Origin: an uncultured Bryobacteraceae bacterium | Lineage (GTDB): Bacteria > Acidobacteriota > Terriglobia > Bryobacterales > Bryobacteraceae | Length of the DNA: 64,000 bases | Direction of reading: 5' to 3' | NCBI GenBank assembly: GCA_938003835.1 | Contig: CALKXJ010000019.1 | Span: 53,462-117,461 of the forward strand | Part shown: in pieces, positions 1 through 9,178 of the stretch | Layout of the letters: the number at the start of each line of letters is the position of its first letter | How positions within the stretch are numbered: the first letter of the stretch is position 1 | Translations under genes and position numbers: made by a program | Notes under the pieces: model-generated | Told to the model about the DNA's origin: nothing | Seen by the model: only the letters and a program-made list of their open reading frames with translations | The model's database searches: none

Positions 1-892
1 CGCCCATGGCGCCGCGGGCGATGCCGTCTTCGCTGAAGGCCACGCCCGCGCCGACGCCCTCCTCGGTGAAAGTGCCGTTGCGGTTGTTCCGGTAAAGCTT
101 GTTTGGCTCGGTGTCGTTGGCGACGAAGATGTCCACCCAGCCGTCGGAGTCGAAATCGAGGATGGCGACGCCCAGCGACTTGCTGGTGGGGTCGGCGATG
201 CCGCTCTCGCGGCTGACATCCCGGAACCGGCCGCCGCCCAGGTTGCGATAGAGCTTCGAAGCCAGCCCGCGGTAGGACTCCGGCGTGCAGTACGATTTGC
301 GGGCGCCATCGAGCGAACACCACAGGTCGGTGGCCGGACTCCACTCGACGTAATTGGCCACGAACAGGTCGACCAGTCCGTCCCGGTCGTAATCGACAAA
401 CGCGGCGCTTGAGGCGAAGCCGGGATTGTCGATGCCGGCCTGGCGCGTGACGTCGCGGAACTTGCCGCCGCCTTCGTTGCGCATCAGGCGGTCTGGTCCC
501 ATGTTGGTCAGGTAGAGATCGACGCGACCGTCGTTGTCGAAATCGGCGGCGGCCACGCCCAGGCCGTATGCCTCGACATCGAGCCCGCTTCCCGCCGTGA
601 CGTCGGTGAACGTGCCGTCACGGTTATTTCGATATAGCGCCGGGAGCGAACGGCGGCCGCGCGGTCTCCAGTCCTTGCTGTTGACCAGGTAGACGTCCAG
701 CCAGCCGTCGCCGTCGAAATCGAGAAAGGCGCAGCCGGAGCCCATCGTCTCGGGGAGCCATTTCTGGCCGGCCTTGCCGGCGTTATGGCGGAAGCGGATG
801 CCCGCCTGCTGGGTCACGTCGCGAAAAACGACCTGGGCGGAGGCTGCCGGGGCGGTGAGCCAGAGGGCGAGCAGGGCGTAGCAGAGTCGCAC
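1..892 (-). CDS. CRTAC1-family VCBS/FG-GAP repeat protein, exported (3' part outside window)
   Basis: The reverse strand reads without a stop from a GTG start to the window edge. It begins with a signal peptide (VRLCYALLALWLTAPAASA) and then VVFRDVTQQAGI, the usual opening of CRTAC1 proteins. Calcium-binding FG-GAP/VCBS loops recur roughly every 55-60 residues (FLDFDGDGWLDVYLV, AADFDNDGRVDLYLT, FVDYDRDGLVDLFVA, ILDFDSDGWVDIFVA), each followed by a RNxxxGxFxDVT strand. These form a beta-propeller on the cell surface or in the periplasm. The ASPIC/UnbV domain expected at the C-terminus would lie beyond base 1. The start lies 4 nt after the stop of the cytochrome/TPR gene, so translation is probably coupled. 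Ligand and role are unknown. Confidence 0.88.
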   Translation of the reverse strand, partial: MRLCYALLALWLTAPAASAQVVFRDVTQQAGIRFRHNAGKAGQKWLPETMGSGCAFLDFDGDGWLDVYLVNSKDWRPRGRRSLPALYRNNRDGTFTDVTAGSGLDVEAYGLGVAAADFDNDGRVDLYLTNMGPDRLMRNEGGGKFRDVTRQAGIDNPGFASSAAFVDYDRDGLVDLFVANYVEWSPATDLWCSLDGARKSYCTPESYRGLASKLYRNLGGGRFRDVSRESGIADPTSKSLGVAILDFDSDGWVDIFVANDTEPNKLYRNNRNGTFTEEGVGAGVAFSEDGIARGAMG

Positions 893-896
893 CGCT

Positions 897-3749
897 TCAG
901 TCGACTCCCTCGAGAGTTGGCTGCACGGCGCGGCCGCGCGTCAGATGAGCGGGCGCTGGTGGTTCCGGGGAAAGGGGCACGCTGACGTGCTCGTGAATCG
1001 GTTGCCGCTCGTTGTTATCCTCGGGGCTGAGCATGCGGCGCCGGTGGGTGATGGTCTGCGCCGATTCGTCGGCTTTGAACCGGCGGAAGAGTTTCTCGGC
1101 GCGCGCGGCCTGCTCGCGGTCGCCGAGCCCGCGCCAGGCGAGCATGAGGGTGTAGTGAGCCTGCAAGTCCTCGGAGTCGACCTCGAGGACGCGCCGGAGG
1201 GCTTCAATCGCCGCCCGATAGTCGCGCTTGAGAAACAAAATCCGTCCGATCTGGTTCAGCACCACGCGGTCGCGCGGGTATTGCGCCCGCACCCGCTCGA
1301 GCGAACGAAGCGCCCCCTCGTAGTCGCCCTCGGCCTTCTGGATCAGCGCGTAGAAGTAATGGTTCCGACCGAGATCCGGCCTGAGCGCCAGCGCCCGCTC
1401 AACGTACGGTCGAGCCGCCCCGGTCTCGCCCTCCTGGATGAGCGCCCGCGCGACGTTCAGCCAGCCGTCGGCGTATGTGGGATCGGCCTCGATGACGCGC
1501 TCGAAGGCGTAGACCGCGCCTTTCAAGTCTCCCTGGAGGAGCAGGCCGATGCCCCAGTCGTTCCACCGCTCCCGATCCTCCTTGCGCACCACGGGCCGCC
1601 AGACCGTCTCGGTCCCGGCGTCGCCGATGGCGAGACGCGCCTCGGCCTCGGCCAGTGTGATGATCGGCAGCACCGGGATCTCACCCTTGACCTTGCCGGA
1701 GACGTTGGCCGGAATGTTCTCCCTATGGAAGCTGTACGGCCGGCTGTCGTGATGGAGGTTGGCCAGCTCACCGTTCGAATCGCCCTCCGCCCGGCCCGCA
1801 TAGGCGTACTGCGTGTAGTAGTGCGAGAACTTGCGGTGCTGGAGCCGGGCGCGGACCCTCACCGGGCCCTGGACATCGCGGGGCAGCTCCATCCGATAAT
1901 GCGCCACGTCGGCGGCGCCCGGCGGAATCAGCCGCACATAGAGCACGCTGCGCGCCTGCCAGGCGTTCCGCTTGTCGATGGGATTCCCTGCTCCGTCCAG
2001 CATGAAGGAGCGATAGAAATGCGCGCCCGGCTCGACGGGCCCCCTGCCGCCGTCCTCGACTTTGCCACTCCAGAAGATGGTTCGCCCGGTGGCGTCCCAG
2101 GCTTGCACCTCAAGCCATACGTCGAAGGCGTCCACCGTTCCGCCGGGGAAAAAGTGGCCGATGTTGCGCGTCCGCACGACCACGTCCAGACGAAGCGTGC
2201 TGCCGGGCCGGAAGACCGCGCCGGCCTGATCGATCGGCGCCGCCACCCGGCCCACCTCGCGAATGAAGACCGGGCGGGCCTGCTCGGCCTCCTCGCCCAC
2301 GGCAAAGGTGGACATCAACTGCTGGCCTTCGCCCGCGCGCCGCATCATCGGCACGCCGCCGTCTTCGGCCGGCGAAGCCGCGAAGATATCCACGGTGATG
2401 AAGCCCGACTTCAAAAACTCCTCGGTGACGCGCATCTGCTCGGCGTCGCGGTTGACGAGCGCCAGAGCGGTGTTGGCGCCGGGGAAGCGATGGGAGCGCA
2501 CCATGCCGTTGCGATGCCCGGGATCCCGCGATGGGACCAGCGGCATGTGGCAGTCGACGCAGGTCTGCGCCTGCGGCGGATAATAAAACGAGCGCGCGCC
2601 TTGGCCCGAGACGCCGCTGGCCTGCCAGTTGTCGTAATCATTGAATCCGCGCAACCAGCGGTAGTTGTTCACCGGCACGTCGAGGTGCACCTTGTGGCAG
2701 GCCGAGCAGAATTCGGCCGAATTGCGCATGAAAGGCTTCAGAAACGTGCGCCGGTGCGGCTCTGGCTCCGCGAAGGTCAGCTTCCGGTCCAGATAGCGGA
2801 GCACGGGGTTGGAGCTGGTCGCCAAGCGGTGCAGGCTCGGGTATTCGATCGTAAAGCCCCCGTTGCCCACGGAGCCGTTTACGTGGACAATCGAGTGGCA
2901 GGAGACGCACGCCAGTCCGGCATGCGCTTCCGGCGTATCGAGCTGCTCTTTGACAGGCACATCGAAGCGCCCGCTAAAGAGCATGGCGTGATCGTGGCAG
3001 CCGGCGCACCAGCGGCTCGGCTTGGTGCCGGCGATCTCCTGCATGTGCTCGATCGACTTCCGATAGAACTGGTTGTTGAACGAGGCGAAGTGATGGGCCG
3101 AGCTGCGCCACTGCTCGTAGATATCCTTGTGGCACTCGCCGCACTTCTCCGACTCGAGAAAGAAATCCGACGGAATGAGGCCGCCGTGGGCGGTGCGTGC
3201 CGCCGAGGGCCAGAAGGGCGAATCCGGCCCGGCGCCCTCTTCTTCCATCGTGAGCGGCGTCACGGCGGGGTTCCGGATCGTGGCGAAGCGGCTGTGAAAA
3301 GGATCGAGCAGCCTTCCAGCCACCGCAGCCAGCAGCGCTACGGCCGCCACATAGCGCAGCTGGCGCGCGAACCCGGCCCATTGTGGCGCGGCCGCGGCAC
3401 GGCGTTCGACCCCGAGAATTAGCGCCGCCAGCCCCGCCACGGCCAGCGCGATATGCGCCCACAGCACCCAACGGTACTGCCGCAGCGCGCCGAAGTGGAA
3501 CAGGAACAGGCCGAGCGCCGCCGAGGGAAGCAGGAAGGCGGCCGGAATGGCGAGCAGGCGGCGCAGGACGGACCGGCGCAGCAGGTGCCAGACGAGGATT
3601 TGAGCGAGCACCACGCCCACGACGACGTGCAGCAGCACGTTCGCCATGTAGAAGACGGTCGGCGAGGCGAGCGCGGCCAGATACCCGCTATTGACGATGA
3701 GCAGCAAAAGCAGTGCTGCCGCCCAGTGATTCAGCCCCCATCTTTTCAT
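897..3749 (-). CDS. Membrane-anchored five-haem cytochrome c with C-terminal TPR domain
   Basis: This 950-residue protein starts with about five hydrophobic segments (roughly 8-28, 33-53, 63-86, 92-113, 130-147). A periplasmic multihaem cytochrome follows, with CxxCH motifs at 203-207 (CGECH), 248-252 (CAGCH), 281-285 (CVSCH), 348-352 (CSACH) and 397-401 (CVDCH). The middle (about 480-700) is beta-rich. The C-terminal third (about 740-910) has several TPR motifs such as GDLKGAVYAFERVIEADPTY. The haem spacing resembles the cytochrome c554/NapC-like multihaem group. Function is probably electron transfer with a protein-docking TPR, but donor and acceptor are unknown. The start lies 62 nt inside the upstream TPR/ASPIC gene, and the next gene starts 4 nt after the stop. 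The three genes therefore form one transcription unit. Confidence 0.85.
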   Translation of the reverse strand: MKRWGLNHWAAALLLLLIVNSGYLAALASPTVFYMANVLLHVVVGVVLAQILVWHLLRRSVLRRLLAIPAAFLLPSAALGLFLFHFGALRQYRWVLWAHIALAVAGLAALILGVERRAAAAPQWAGFARQLRYVAAVALLAAVAGRLLDPFHSRFATIRNPAVTPLTMEEEGAGPDSPFWPSAARTAHGGLIPSDFFLESEKCGECHKDIYEQWRSSAHHFASFNNQFYRKSIEHMQEIAGTKPSRWCAGCHDHAMLFSGRFDVPVKEQLDTPEAHAGLACVSCHSIVHVNGSVGNGGFTIEYPSLHRLATSSNPVLRYLDRKLTFAEPEPHRRTFLKPFMRNSAEFCSACHKVHLDVPVNNYRWLRGFNDYDNWQASGVSGQGARSFYYPPQAQTCVDCHMPLVPSRDPGHRNGMVRSHRFPGANTALALVNRDAEQMRVTEEFLKSGFITVDIFAASPAEDGGVPMMRRAGEGQQLMSTFAVGEEAEQARPVFIREVGRVAAPIDQAGAVFRPGSTLRLDVVVRTRNIGHFFPGGTVDAFDVWLEVQAWDATGRTIFWSGKVEDGGRGPVEPGAHFYRSFMLDGAGNPIDKRNAWQARSVLYVRLIPPGAADVAHYRMELPRDVQGPVRVRARLQHRKFSHYYTQYAYAGRAEGDSNGELANLHHDSRPYSFHRENIPANVSGKVKGEIPVLPIITLAEAEARLAIGDAGTETVWRPVVRKEDRERWNDWGIGLLLQGDLKGAVYAFERVIEADPTYADGWLNVARALIQEGETGAARPYVERALALRPDLGRNHYFYALIQKAEGDYEGALRSLERVRAQYPRDRVVLNQIGRILFLKRDYRAAIEALRRVLEVDSEDLQAHYTLMLAWRGLGDREQAARAEKLFRRFKADESAQTITHRRRMLSPEDNNERQPIHEHVSVPLSPEPPAPAHLTRGRAVQPTLEGVD

Positions 3750-6700
3750 TTCGGTTGCCCAGAACCGGCGGCCGCAACAGTCTGAGCGCGGGCCGCGTGT
3801 TGTACTGCTCGAGATACTGGCGGTGCAGCTCGGTATCCGGATAGCGCTCCCCGGCCGGATAAGGATATGCGCTCATCGCGTGGAAGGGCAGTGGCTCGAC
3901 CGTTTGCGAAAAGGCCGTATTCGCGTCGCTGTCTTTGGCCCAGCCATCCACCAGCAGCAGGAAGTCCCGCCGCCAGCCCTCCGGGACGGCGGGGAAGGCT
4001 GCGGCTTGGAAGACAAGCCGCACCTCATCGCCGGAGCCCATGATGACGAACCGGTCGTCGATGTCCCGCAGCAGTTCGGTGACGTCACCGTAGCGGGTAT
4101 ACAATCCCGGCGTCGGGTTCCAGTTCGACGCCGGCCTTGGGTCCGGATACAGAAACCATTCCGGCTGCTTGCGCTCCGGGTGGATCCTGACCCGCGAGAA
4201 GCCGCGGAAGCGCAGATCGGCGCTTGCCGCCGCCGCCTCGCTCAAGCGAACCTCCGGCTCCAGATTTCCCGCAGCGAGGAAAGCTTCATCCCAGTAAACG
4301 CACACGTTGGTGACGATCCGCACGGCTCGCGCCTCACCGAGGAACTTGCCCCGCAGATCGACCACGATGGTCTTGGGCTTGCCCGCCGGCACGCCCATAT
4401 CCTCGATGACCGTGCGCCATTCTCCTCGCGCGTCCTTCACCTGGAGGTAGGGCATCACGAGGCCGCCGTCACGCTCCTGAGCCCGGGCCAGAAAGGTGCT
4501 GCCATTGGCCCAATCCACCCAGCCGTGGAGCACCAGGACGGCGTCATTGTCCGGCGCCGCAGAGCCGAAGTCGAGCTCGAGCGCATGCATCTCGGCCGCG
4601 CCTGCGCGCGTGCGGCGAAACCGGTCCGGATAGCGGCGGTCCCGGGCGGCCACGAGCGAGAGAACATCTCGCCCCTGGTGATCGAACGCGGCGCGCGGCG
4701 GGATGCGGTGCCTGACTCCGAAGAGGCGAAACTCAGGGAACGGCGGACCCTGGAACTTCTCGTTCGTAAAGATCTCGACGTCACGCGGATGATCCACAGC
4801 GATCAATTTCACCTGGTCGAGGTAAGAGACCTCGGCAAGTTCCTCGGTGATGCGAATCTCGTAGAAGCCGTTGCGCGCCGCGAGCATCTCGCCCGGAATC
4901 CAGACATACTCGTCATGGTCCGTGGGGAAGTACTTGCCGTCGCCCGCACTGGCGCCGAGCGGCGCCACGCCGAGCACGTCGGCGATGAATTCGAACTCGC
5001 GGCCGTTCCAGGCCCAGACCATGGGGCAGGAGCCCGTGAGCCGCTCCTCTTCCTTGTAGGTGTGCGTCCGGTTGACAGGCTGGCGCGTTTCGGTCTGAAT
5101 GAGGCCGTTCGGCCAGGTGATGCGCACCAGATCCACGGTCTCGTCGGCGCGTACGCCGAACAGCAGCGGGAGGCCTTCGTAGATCTTTTTCTGATAGCGG
5201 GTAGCCGAGCGGACTTCGACCTCGGCGCCCGGCGCCAATCGCGGCGCCTTGACGCCGTTCAAAGCCACGCGCAGCCAGTTGTTTCTGGTTTGCGTGACAT
5301 TGCGCAGCAGGCGCAGTTCGCCTTCCGGGGTGATGGCGGCCAGGTCGGCGCGCCCGTCGCCATCGAAATCGGCCACCGCCCAAGCCGTGCCGGAGACCAG
5401 ACCTGCCGGGCGCGAGGGCTCAGAGAATCTGCCCTGCCCGAGATTGCGGAACACGCTCCCCGCCGCGATCACCTCGAGCCGGCCGCGATTCTCGAGATCT
5501 GCCAGAGCCGGCGGCCCGGCGGCCCGCAGGCGCACCATCGAGTGGGCTTTCTCGGTCGCCAGGCGGAGCCCGACCTCGTCGCCGGCCTGAAAGGCCAGAT
5601 CGACCCAACCGTTATTGTCCGCGTCGGCGGCAATGAGGCCGCGCGCGCCCGCGGGAATCTCGGCGAGCGGTTGGGCCTCATAGACGCCGCCCAACCGGTC
5701 ACGGTAAAGCACCGCCGGGCGATCGGCGTAGCTCACTACCAGGTCGAGCGCCTTGGTGTCCGGGACGACTCGAAGGACCACCGCGTCGAGAGCGCGGCCG
5801 CTCGTAAACGGGAAATCCCGCGTGCGATCGGCGAAACCGGCCGTGCCCTGGTTTCTGAGCAGCACCGGGCGCTCGCCGAGCAGGATCAGGTCGAGGTCGT
5901 TCTCATGGTCATAGTCGAGCCAGACGGCCTTCTCATACCGGGATGGCGGGGCCGGAAGATCCACCTTTTCGAAACCGCCTTTGGTGTTCCGCAGAAGCAC
6001 CGCCCCGGCGGTCCCGGCAAGGCATAGGTCGGCCAGGCCGTCGTTGTCGAAATCGCCTGCTGCGGCGCTCAGAACGCCTTCGATGCCGGCAAACGCCGGA
6101 ATTCTGGCCGCCTTTTCACCTGCGAGATAGAGCGCGACGCCGGCGGTCGACCAGGCCAGCAGGTCCGGCCGGCCGTCTCCATCGGCGTCGAAGGCAAGCA
6201 AGCCGGCCGCGCGAGGATCGAGCTTGCCGGCGACGGCACGAGCCTCGAAGCGCAACTCCGCCGCGGGTTCGTCACGGTCCAGGCCGGGATCGATCGGATC
6301 GTACAGCTCGGAATAGAAACTCCACTCGACGTCCTCGGGCACGACGGCGCTCTTCTGCGCCTCTTTGATCCGGCGGAACTGCTCAAGGTGGTGAGCGGCC
6401 TTCTCCTTGTCGCCGGACTGGCGGTACGCGTTGAAAAGCTGGAAGTGCGGAGCGGCCATGTTGGGGTCGAGCCGGGCGGCGAGCTCAAATTTGCGGAGAG
6501 CCTCCCCGCTCCGGCCCACCATCCGATACAGCACGCCCAGGTTGTAATGCGCCACCGCCTCGTCGGGAACCAGCTTGACCATCTGCTCGAGCTGATGGAT
6601 GGCGCGCTCGAATTCCCCGGCGCGTTTGTACTGAATGCCGAGGTTGAACCAGGTGTGCGGCAGCGATGGGTCCTGCTTCTGCACCTTTTCGAGCTCGGCA

Positions 6701-6966
6701 ATCCCCTCCTGGAGTTGTCCGGCACCGAGCAGCGCGAGGGCGTAATTGAGCCGGTCGCGAGCCGACTCGGGCGCCAGCTCGAGCGCCTTGCGCAGCTCCT
6801 CGACCGCTTCTTTCTTGGTGGTCGGATTTTCGTAGAAAGCCTTGCCCAGGTTGCGGTGCCGCGCCAGCCGCTCCTCGCGCACCTGCGCAGTATCCGCTGC
6901 CGTCAGCAGCAGAAGTCCCAGCCCCGCCGCACCCAAGAGAGCCAGCCAGCCGCCTGAAGAGGTCAC
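3688..6966 (-). CDS. TPR - VCBS/FG-GAP - ASPIC/UnbV fusion protein, exported
   Basis: This 1092-residue protein has a GTG start and an N-terminal signal or anchor (GWLALLGAAGLGLLLLTAA). TPR repeats cover about 35-205 (SLPHTWFNLGIQYKRAGEFE, AVAHYNLGVLYRMVGR). FG-GAP/VCBS repeats follow at about 240-560 (FDADGDGRPDLLA, GDFDNDGLADLCL, VADFDGDGRADLA). An ASPIC/UnbV domain lies at about 565-640 (NNWLRVALNG...GAEVEVRS...VRITWPNGLIQTE). The remaining ~430 residues are a region I do not recognise. A TATAAT hexamer at 6986-6981 lies 14 nt before the start, and GAGGGA may act as ribosome binding site. The protein shares repeat chemistry with the partial CRTAC1 gene two positions downstream. It is probably a surface scaffold working with the cytochrome between them. 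Confidence 0.85.
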   Translation of the reverse strand: MTSSGGWLALLGAAGLGLLLLTAADTAQVREERLARHRNLGKAFYENPTTKKEAVEELRKALELAPESARDRLNYALALLGAGQLQEGIAELEKVQKQDPSLPHTWFNLGIQYKRAGEFERAIHQLEQMVKLVPDEAVAHYNLGVLYRMVGRSGEALRKFELAARLDPNMAAPHFQLFNAYRQSGDKEKAAHHLEQFRRIKEAQKSAVVPEDVEWSFYSELYDPIDPGLDRDEPAAELRFEARAVAGKLDPRAAGLLAFDADGDGRPDLLAWSTAGVALYLAGEKAARIPAFAGIEGVLSAAAGDFDNDGLADLCLAGTAGAVLLRNTKGGFEKVDLPAPPSRYEKAVWLDYDHENDLDLILLGERPVLLRNQGTAGFADRTRDFPFTSGRALDAVVLRVVPDTKALDLVVSYADRPAVLYRDRLGGVYEAQPLAEIPAGARGLIAADADNNGWVDLAFQAGDEVGLRLATEKAHSMVRLRAAGPPALADLENRGRLEVIAAGSVFRNLGQGRFSEPSRPAGLVSGTAWAVADFDGDGRADLAAITPEGELRLLRNVTQTRNNWLRVALNGVKAPRLAPGAEVEVRSATRYQKKIYEGLPLLFGVRADETVDLVRITWPNGLIQTETRQPVNRTHTYKEEERLTGSCPMVWAWNGREFEFIADVLGVAPLGASAGDGKYFPTDHDEYVWIPGEMLAARNGFYEIRITEELAEVSYLDQVKLIAVDHPRDVEIFTNEKFQGPPFPEFRLFGVRHRIPPRAAFDHQGRDVLSLVAARDRRYPDRFRRTRAGAAEMHALELDFGSAAPDNDAVLVLHGWVDWANGSTFLARAQERDGGLVMPYLQVKDARGEWRTVIEDMGVPAGKPKTIVVDLRGKFLGEARAVRIVTNVCVYWDEAFLAAGNLEPEVRLSEAAAASADLRFRGFSRVRIHPERKQPEWFLYPDPRPASNWNPTPGLYTRYGDVTELLRDIDDRFVIMGSGDEVRLVFQAAAFPAVPEGWRRDFLLLVDGWAKDSDANTAFSQTVEPLPFHAMSAYPYPAGERYPDTELHRQYLEQYNTRPALRLLRPPVLGNRNEKMGAESLGGSTAFAAHRQ

Positions 6967-7015
6967 AGTTAGCTTCCCTCATTATACCGGCGGCCTGCGG
7001 CAGCAACGCCGAGAA

Positions 7016-9175
7016 TTAGCGCGCCGGCGCCACGCTCACCTGGCTAGAAGAGCCCATCGCGTTACTCAGGGAAACCGAAATGGACTCAATGGCGTTGACC
7101 AGGCCCGTGACATTGCGCGTCTGGCCGGAAAGCTGAAGCGGGATCGTCACGCTGAACTGGCTTCCGAAGGCCACCGACTGGCTGCTGGCGTACCAAGCGT
7201 CGAAGGCGGTTTCGGCGTTGATGGTCAGGCTGGTCGTAGCCAGCGTCTCTCCCGCGACGGGAGCGAAAGCGAGGTTGATCTGCCGAACCGAACGCGCGGT
7301 GGAAAAACCGGTGACGATCACGCTCAGGGCCGAAGCACTGGTCTGCAACAAGGTGACGTTCAGCACCTGCGGCGCGCCGCGCTCCACCTGGATGAGATGG
7401 GTTCGGGGATTGGCAGGCGTCAGGTTGAAGCCGCCCTCGGCGGCAAACGACGGCGTGATGGTGATAACGCCGGCCACCGTGCCCGTCTGCAAGCGGATCT
7501 CGGTGGCGCCATTGGGGAAGACAGCCCGGATCGAGTTCTCCGGGATTGTGAATGCGACCGTGCGGCCACCGGTGGCAAACTGCACCGCCGGGTCGGCCGC
7601 AAAGACATCGGAAGCGAAACTCAACGCCAGCGTGCCGCTGATGGCAATCGGATAAGGAGCATCGAGCGTCAGCCCGATCGCCGGCTGCGCCCGCGGCGGC
7701 TGGACCCCGGCGGGACCCGTGAACCGGTACGACGGCAAAGCCGGCGGCGGCGTGCCGGCGCCCGAGAGCGTAACCGAGACGTCGTCGATCCGGAGCGTGT
7801 CGGCGAGGGAACCGGTTGTCTTCGGTGCAAAGCGGATCGTGAAACCCAGCGCGCCACCGGGCGGTATGGAGGCCGGGAAGGCGGGCAAATCCGCCAGCGT
7901 GAAGGCGTCGCCTTTGGCGAGGCTAATCGCTTTGATCGTGGCCTCGCGGGTGCCAACGTTGGTGATCTCGAAGTTCACCGTAACGGCTGCACCAACGGCG
8001 GCGGGTGTCAACACCAGGGTGCCGCCGGCGCCCACGCGGACGATCGCACCGGCCACGGTGGCCCGGTACTCGAGCAGGGCACCCGCGCCCGAGCCGGTCA
8101 GAGGAAACTCATCGGCGCCGATCTTCAGGCGCCCGGGCATGCTTCCCACCTTCGACGGCGAGAAGGTCAGGGTGAATTCCAGCGCAGCGCCCGGCGCCAG
8201 CCTGGCCGGCAGGAAGGGCAGGTTCGCCAGACGGTACCCGTCGCCCGAGACCGCGATCTGAGAGATCGTACCTTCAGCATTGCCGGTGTTGGTGACTCGC
8301 AGGATCACCGACACTGTCTCACCCACCGGCGGCTCGCCCAGAGAGATGGTTTGACTGGGGACCGCGGCCTGAGCTTGACCGTCCCGCAAGACCTCGTAGG
8401 CGAACGCCGGGGTGATGCCGAGACCCTCCAGGATGAACTGAGCCCTGCCCGGCGGCAGCTCGAGGGAGAGCGCGCCGGAGGCGGTCACTGCCTGTTTGGG
8501 CACAAAGGCGACGTTGAAGCGGACTTCACGGCCGGCATCGACCGGAGCGGGTAAAAGCGGCGCTCCGCGGAGCTCAAAAGCCTCTCCGGTGACGCTGATA
8601 CCGTTGATCCGGCCGGCGCCGGAACCGCGATTGACGACGCTGAAGGCGCCGAGGGAGCTGCCTTCGAGCGGCGTGTCGGGAAAAGCCAGCCTGGCGCCCG
8701 GCGTCACCTGGATCGCATTGCCGCCGGGCGGTGTGTAGACGAAGGCATAGTCCGGCGCGGTCCCGCTGAGGTTCACGCGGAAAGTCGCCGTCCGGGCTCG
8801 CTCGACGTAGGTGAAACTGAGTTGCGCGCTCCGGGCGGCGCCGCTCGCAGGCAGATACTCGATCGGGACAGCGACACTGCCGCCGGAGGCGAGCAACAAG
8901 GGCAGCTCGGGCGACCAGACCGAGAACTCCAAAGAGCCGGTGCGCGTGATCTGGGTGATCTGCGCCTGATCCGTCCCGCGGTAAGTGATGGTGAGCGTGG
9001 CCGTGGCGGGGAGTCCGACGCCCTCGGAGGCCATGAATACGGTCGCGCCGTCGGCGATCTCCAGCGCACTTCCAGCCTGCTCGACGCGAATGGTGAAGGG
9101 AAGCGCCGTCTGGGGCTGCGCCGGGGGCGCCGCGAGCGCTGCCAGCAAGGTGAGAACGAGAACGATTCGCGGCAT
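7016..9175 (-). CDS. Choice-of-anchor D (ASH/HYDIN-like) repeat protein, exported
   Basis: This 719-residue protein has a clear signal peptide (MPRIVLVLTLLAALAAPPAQ). At least four Ig-like ASH-type repeats of about 110 residues follow. They carry the typical signature of an anchored beta domain (SVVNRGSGAGRINGISV, RVTNTGNAEGTISQIAV, EITNVGTREATIKAISL, each followed by LPxxPxxxxPGxxxxFxxxF). The last ~200 residues are another beta-rich segment. The ATG is preceded by AGGAG at good spacing. It lies only 3 nt after the stop of the propeller-like gene upstream, so the two are co-transcribed. It is probably an extracytoplasmic structural or adhesion protein. No catalytic motif was seen. Confidence 0.8.
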   Translation of the reverse strand: MPRIVLVLTLLAALAAPPAQPQTALPFTIRVEQAGSALEIADGATVFMASEGVGLPATATLTITYRGTDQAQITQITRTGSLEFSVWSPELPLLLASGGSVAVPIEYLPASGAARSAQLSFTYVERARTATFRVNLSGTAPDYAFVYTPPGGNAIQVTPGARLAFPDTPLEGSSLGAFSVVNRGSGAGRINGISVTGEAFELRGAPLLPAPVDAGREVRFNVAFVPKQAVTASGALSLELPPGRAQFILEGLGITPAFAYEVLRDGQAQAAVPSQTISLGEPPVGETVSVILRVTNTGNAEGTISQIAVSGDGYRLANLPFLPARLAPGAALEFTLTFSPSKVGSMPGRLKIGADEFPLTGSGAGALLEYRATVAGAIVRVGAGGTLVLTPAAVGAAVTVNFEITNVGTREATIKAISLAKGDAFTLADLPAFPASIPPGGALGFTIRFAPKTTGSLADTLRIDDVSVTLSGAGTPPPALPSYRFTGPAGVQPPRAQPAIGLTLDAPYPIAISGTLALSFASDVFAADPAVQFATGGRTVAFTIPENSIRAVFPNGATEIRLQTGTVAGVITITPSFAAEGGFNLTPANPRTHLIQVERGAPQVLNVTLLQTSASALSVIVTGFSTARSVRQINLAFAPVAGETLATTSLTINAETAFDAWYASSQSVAFGSQFSVTIPLQLSGQTRNVTGLVNAIESISVSLSNAMGSSSQVSVAPAR

Positions 9176-9178
9176 GGT

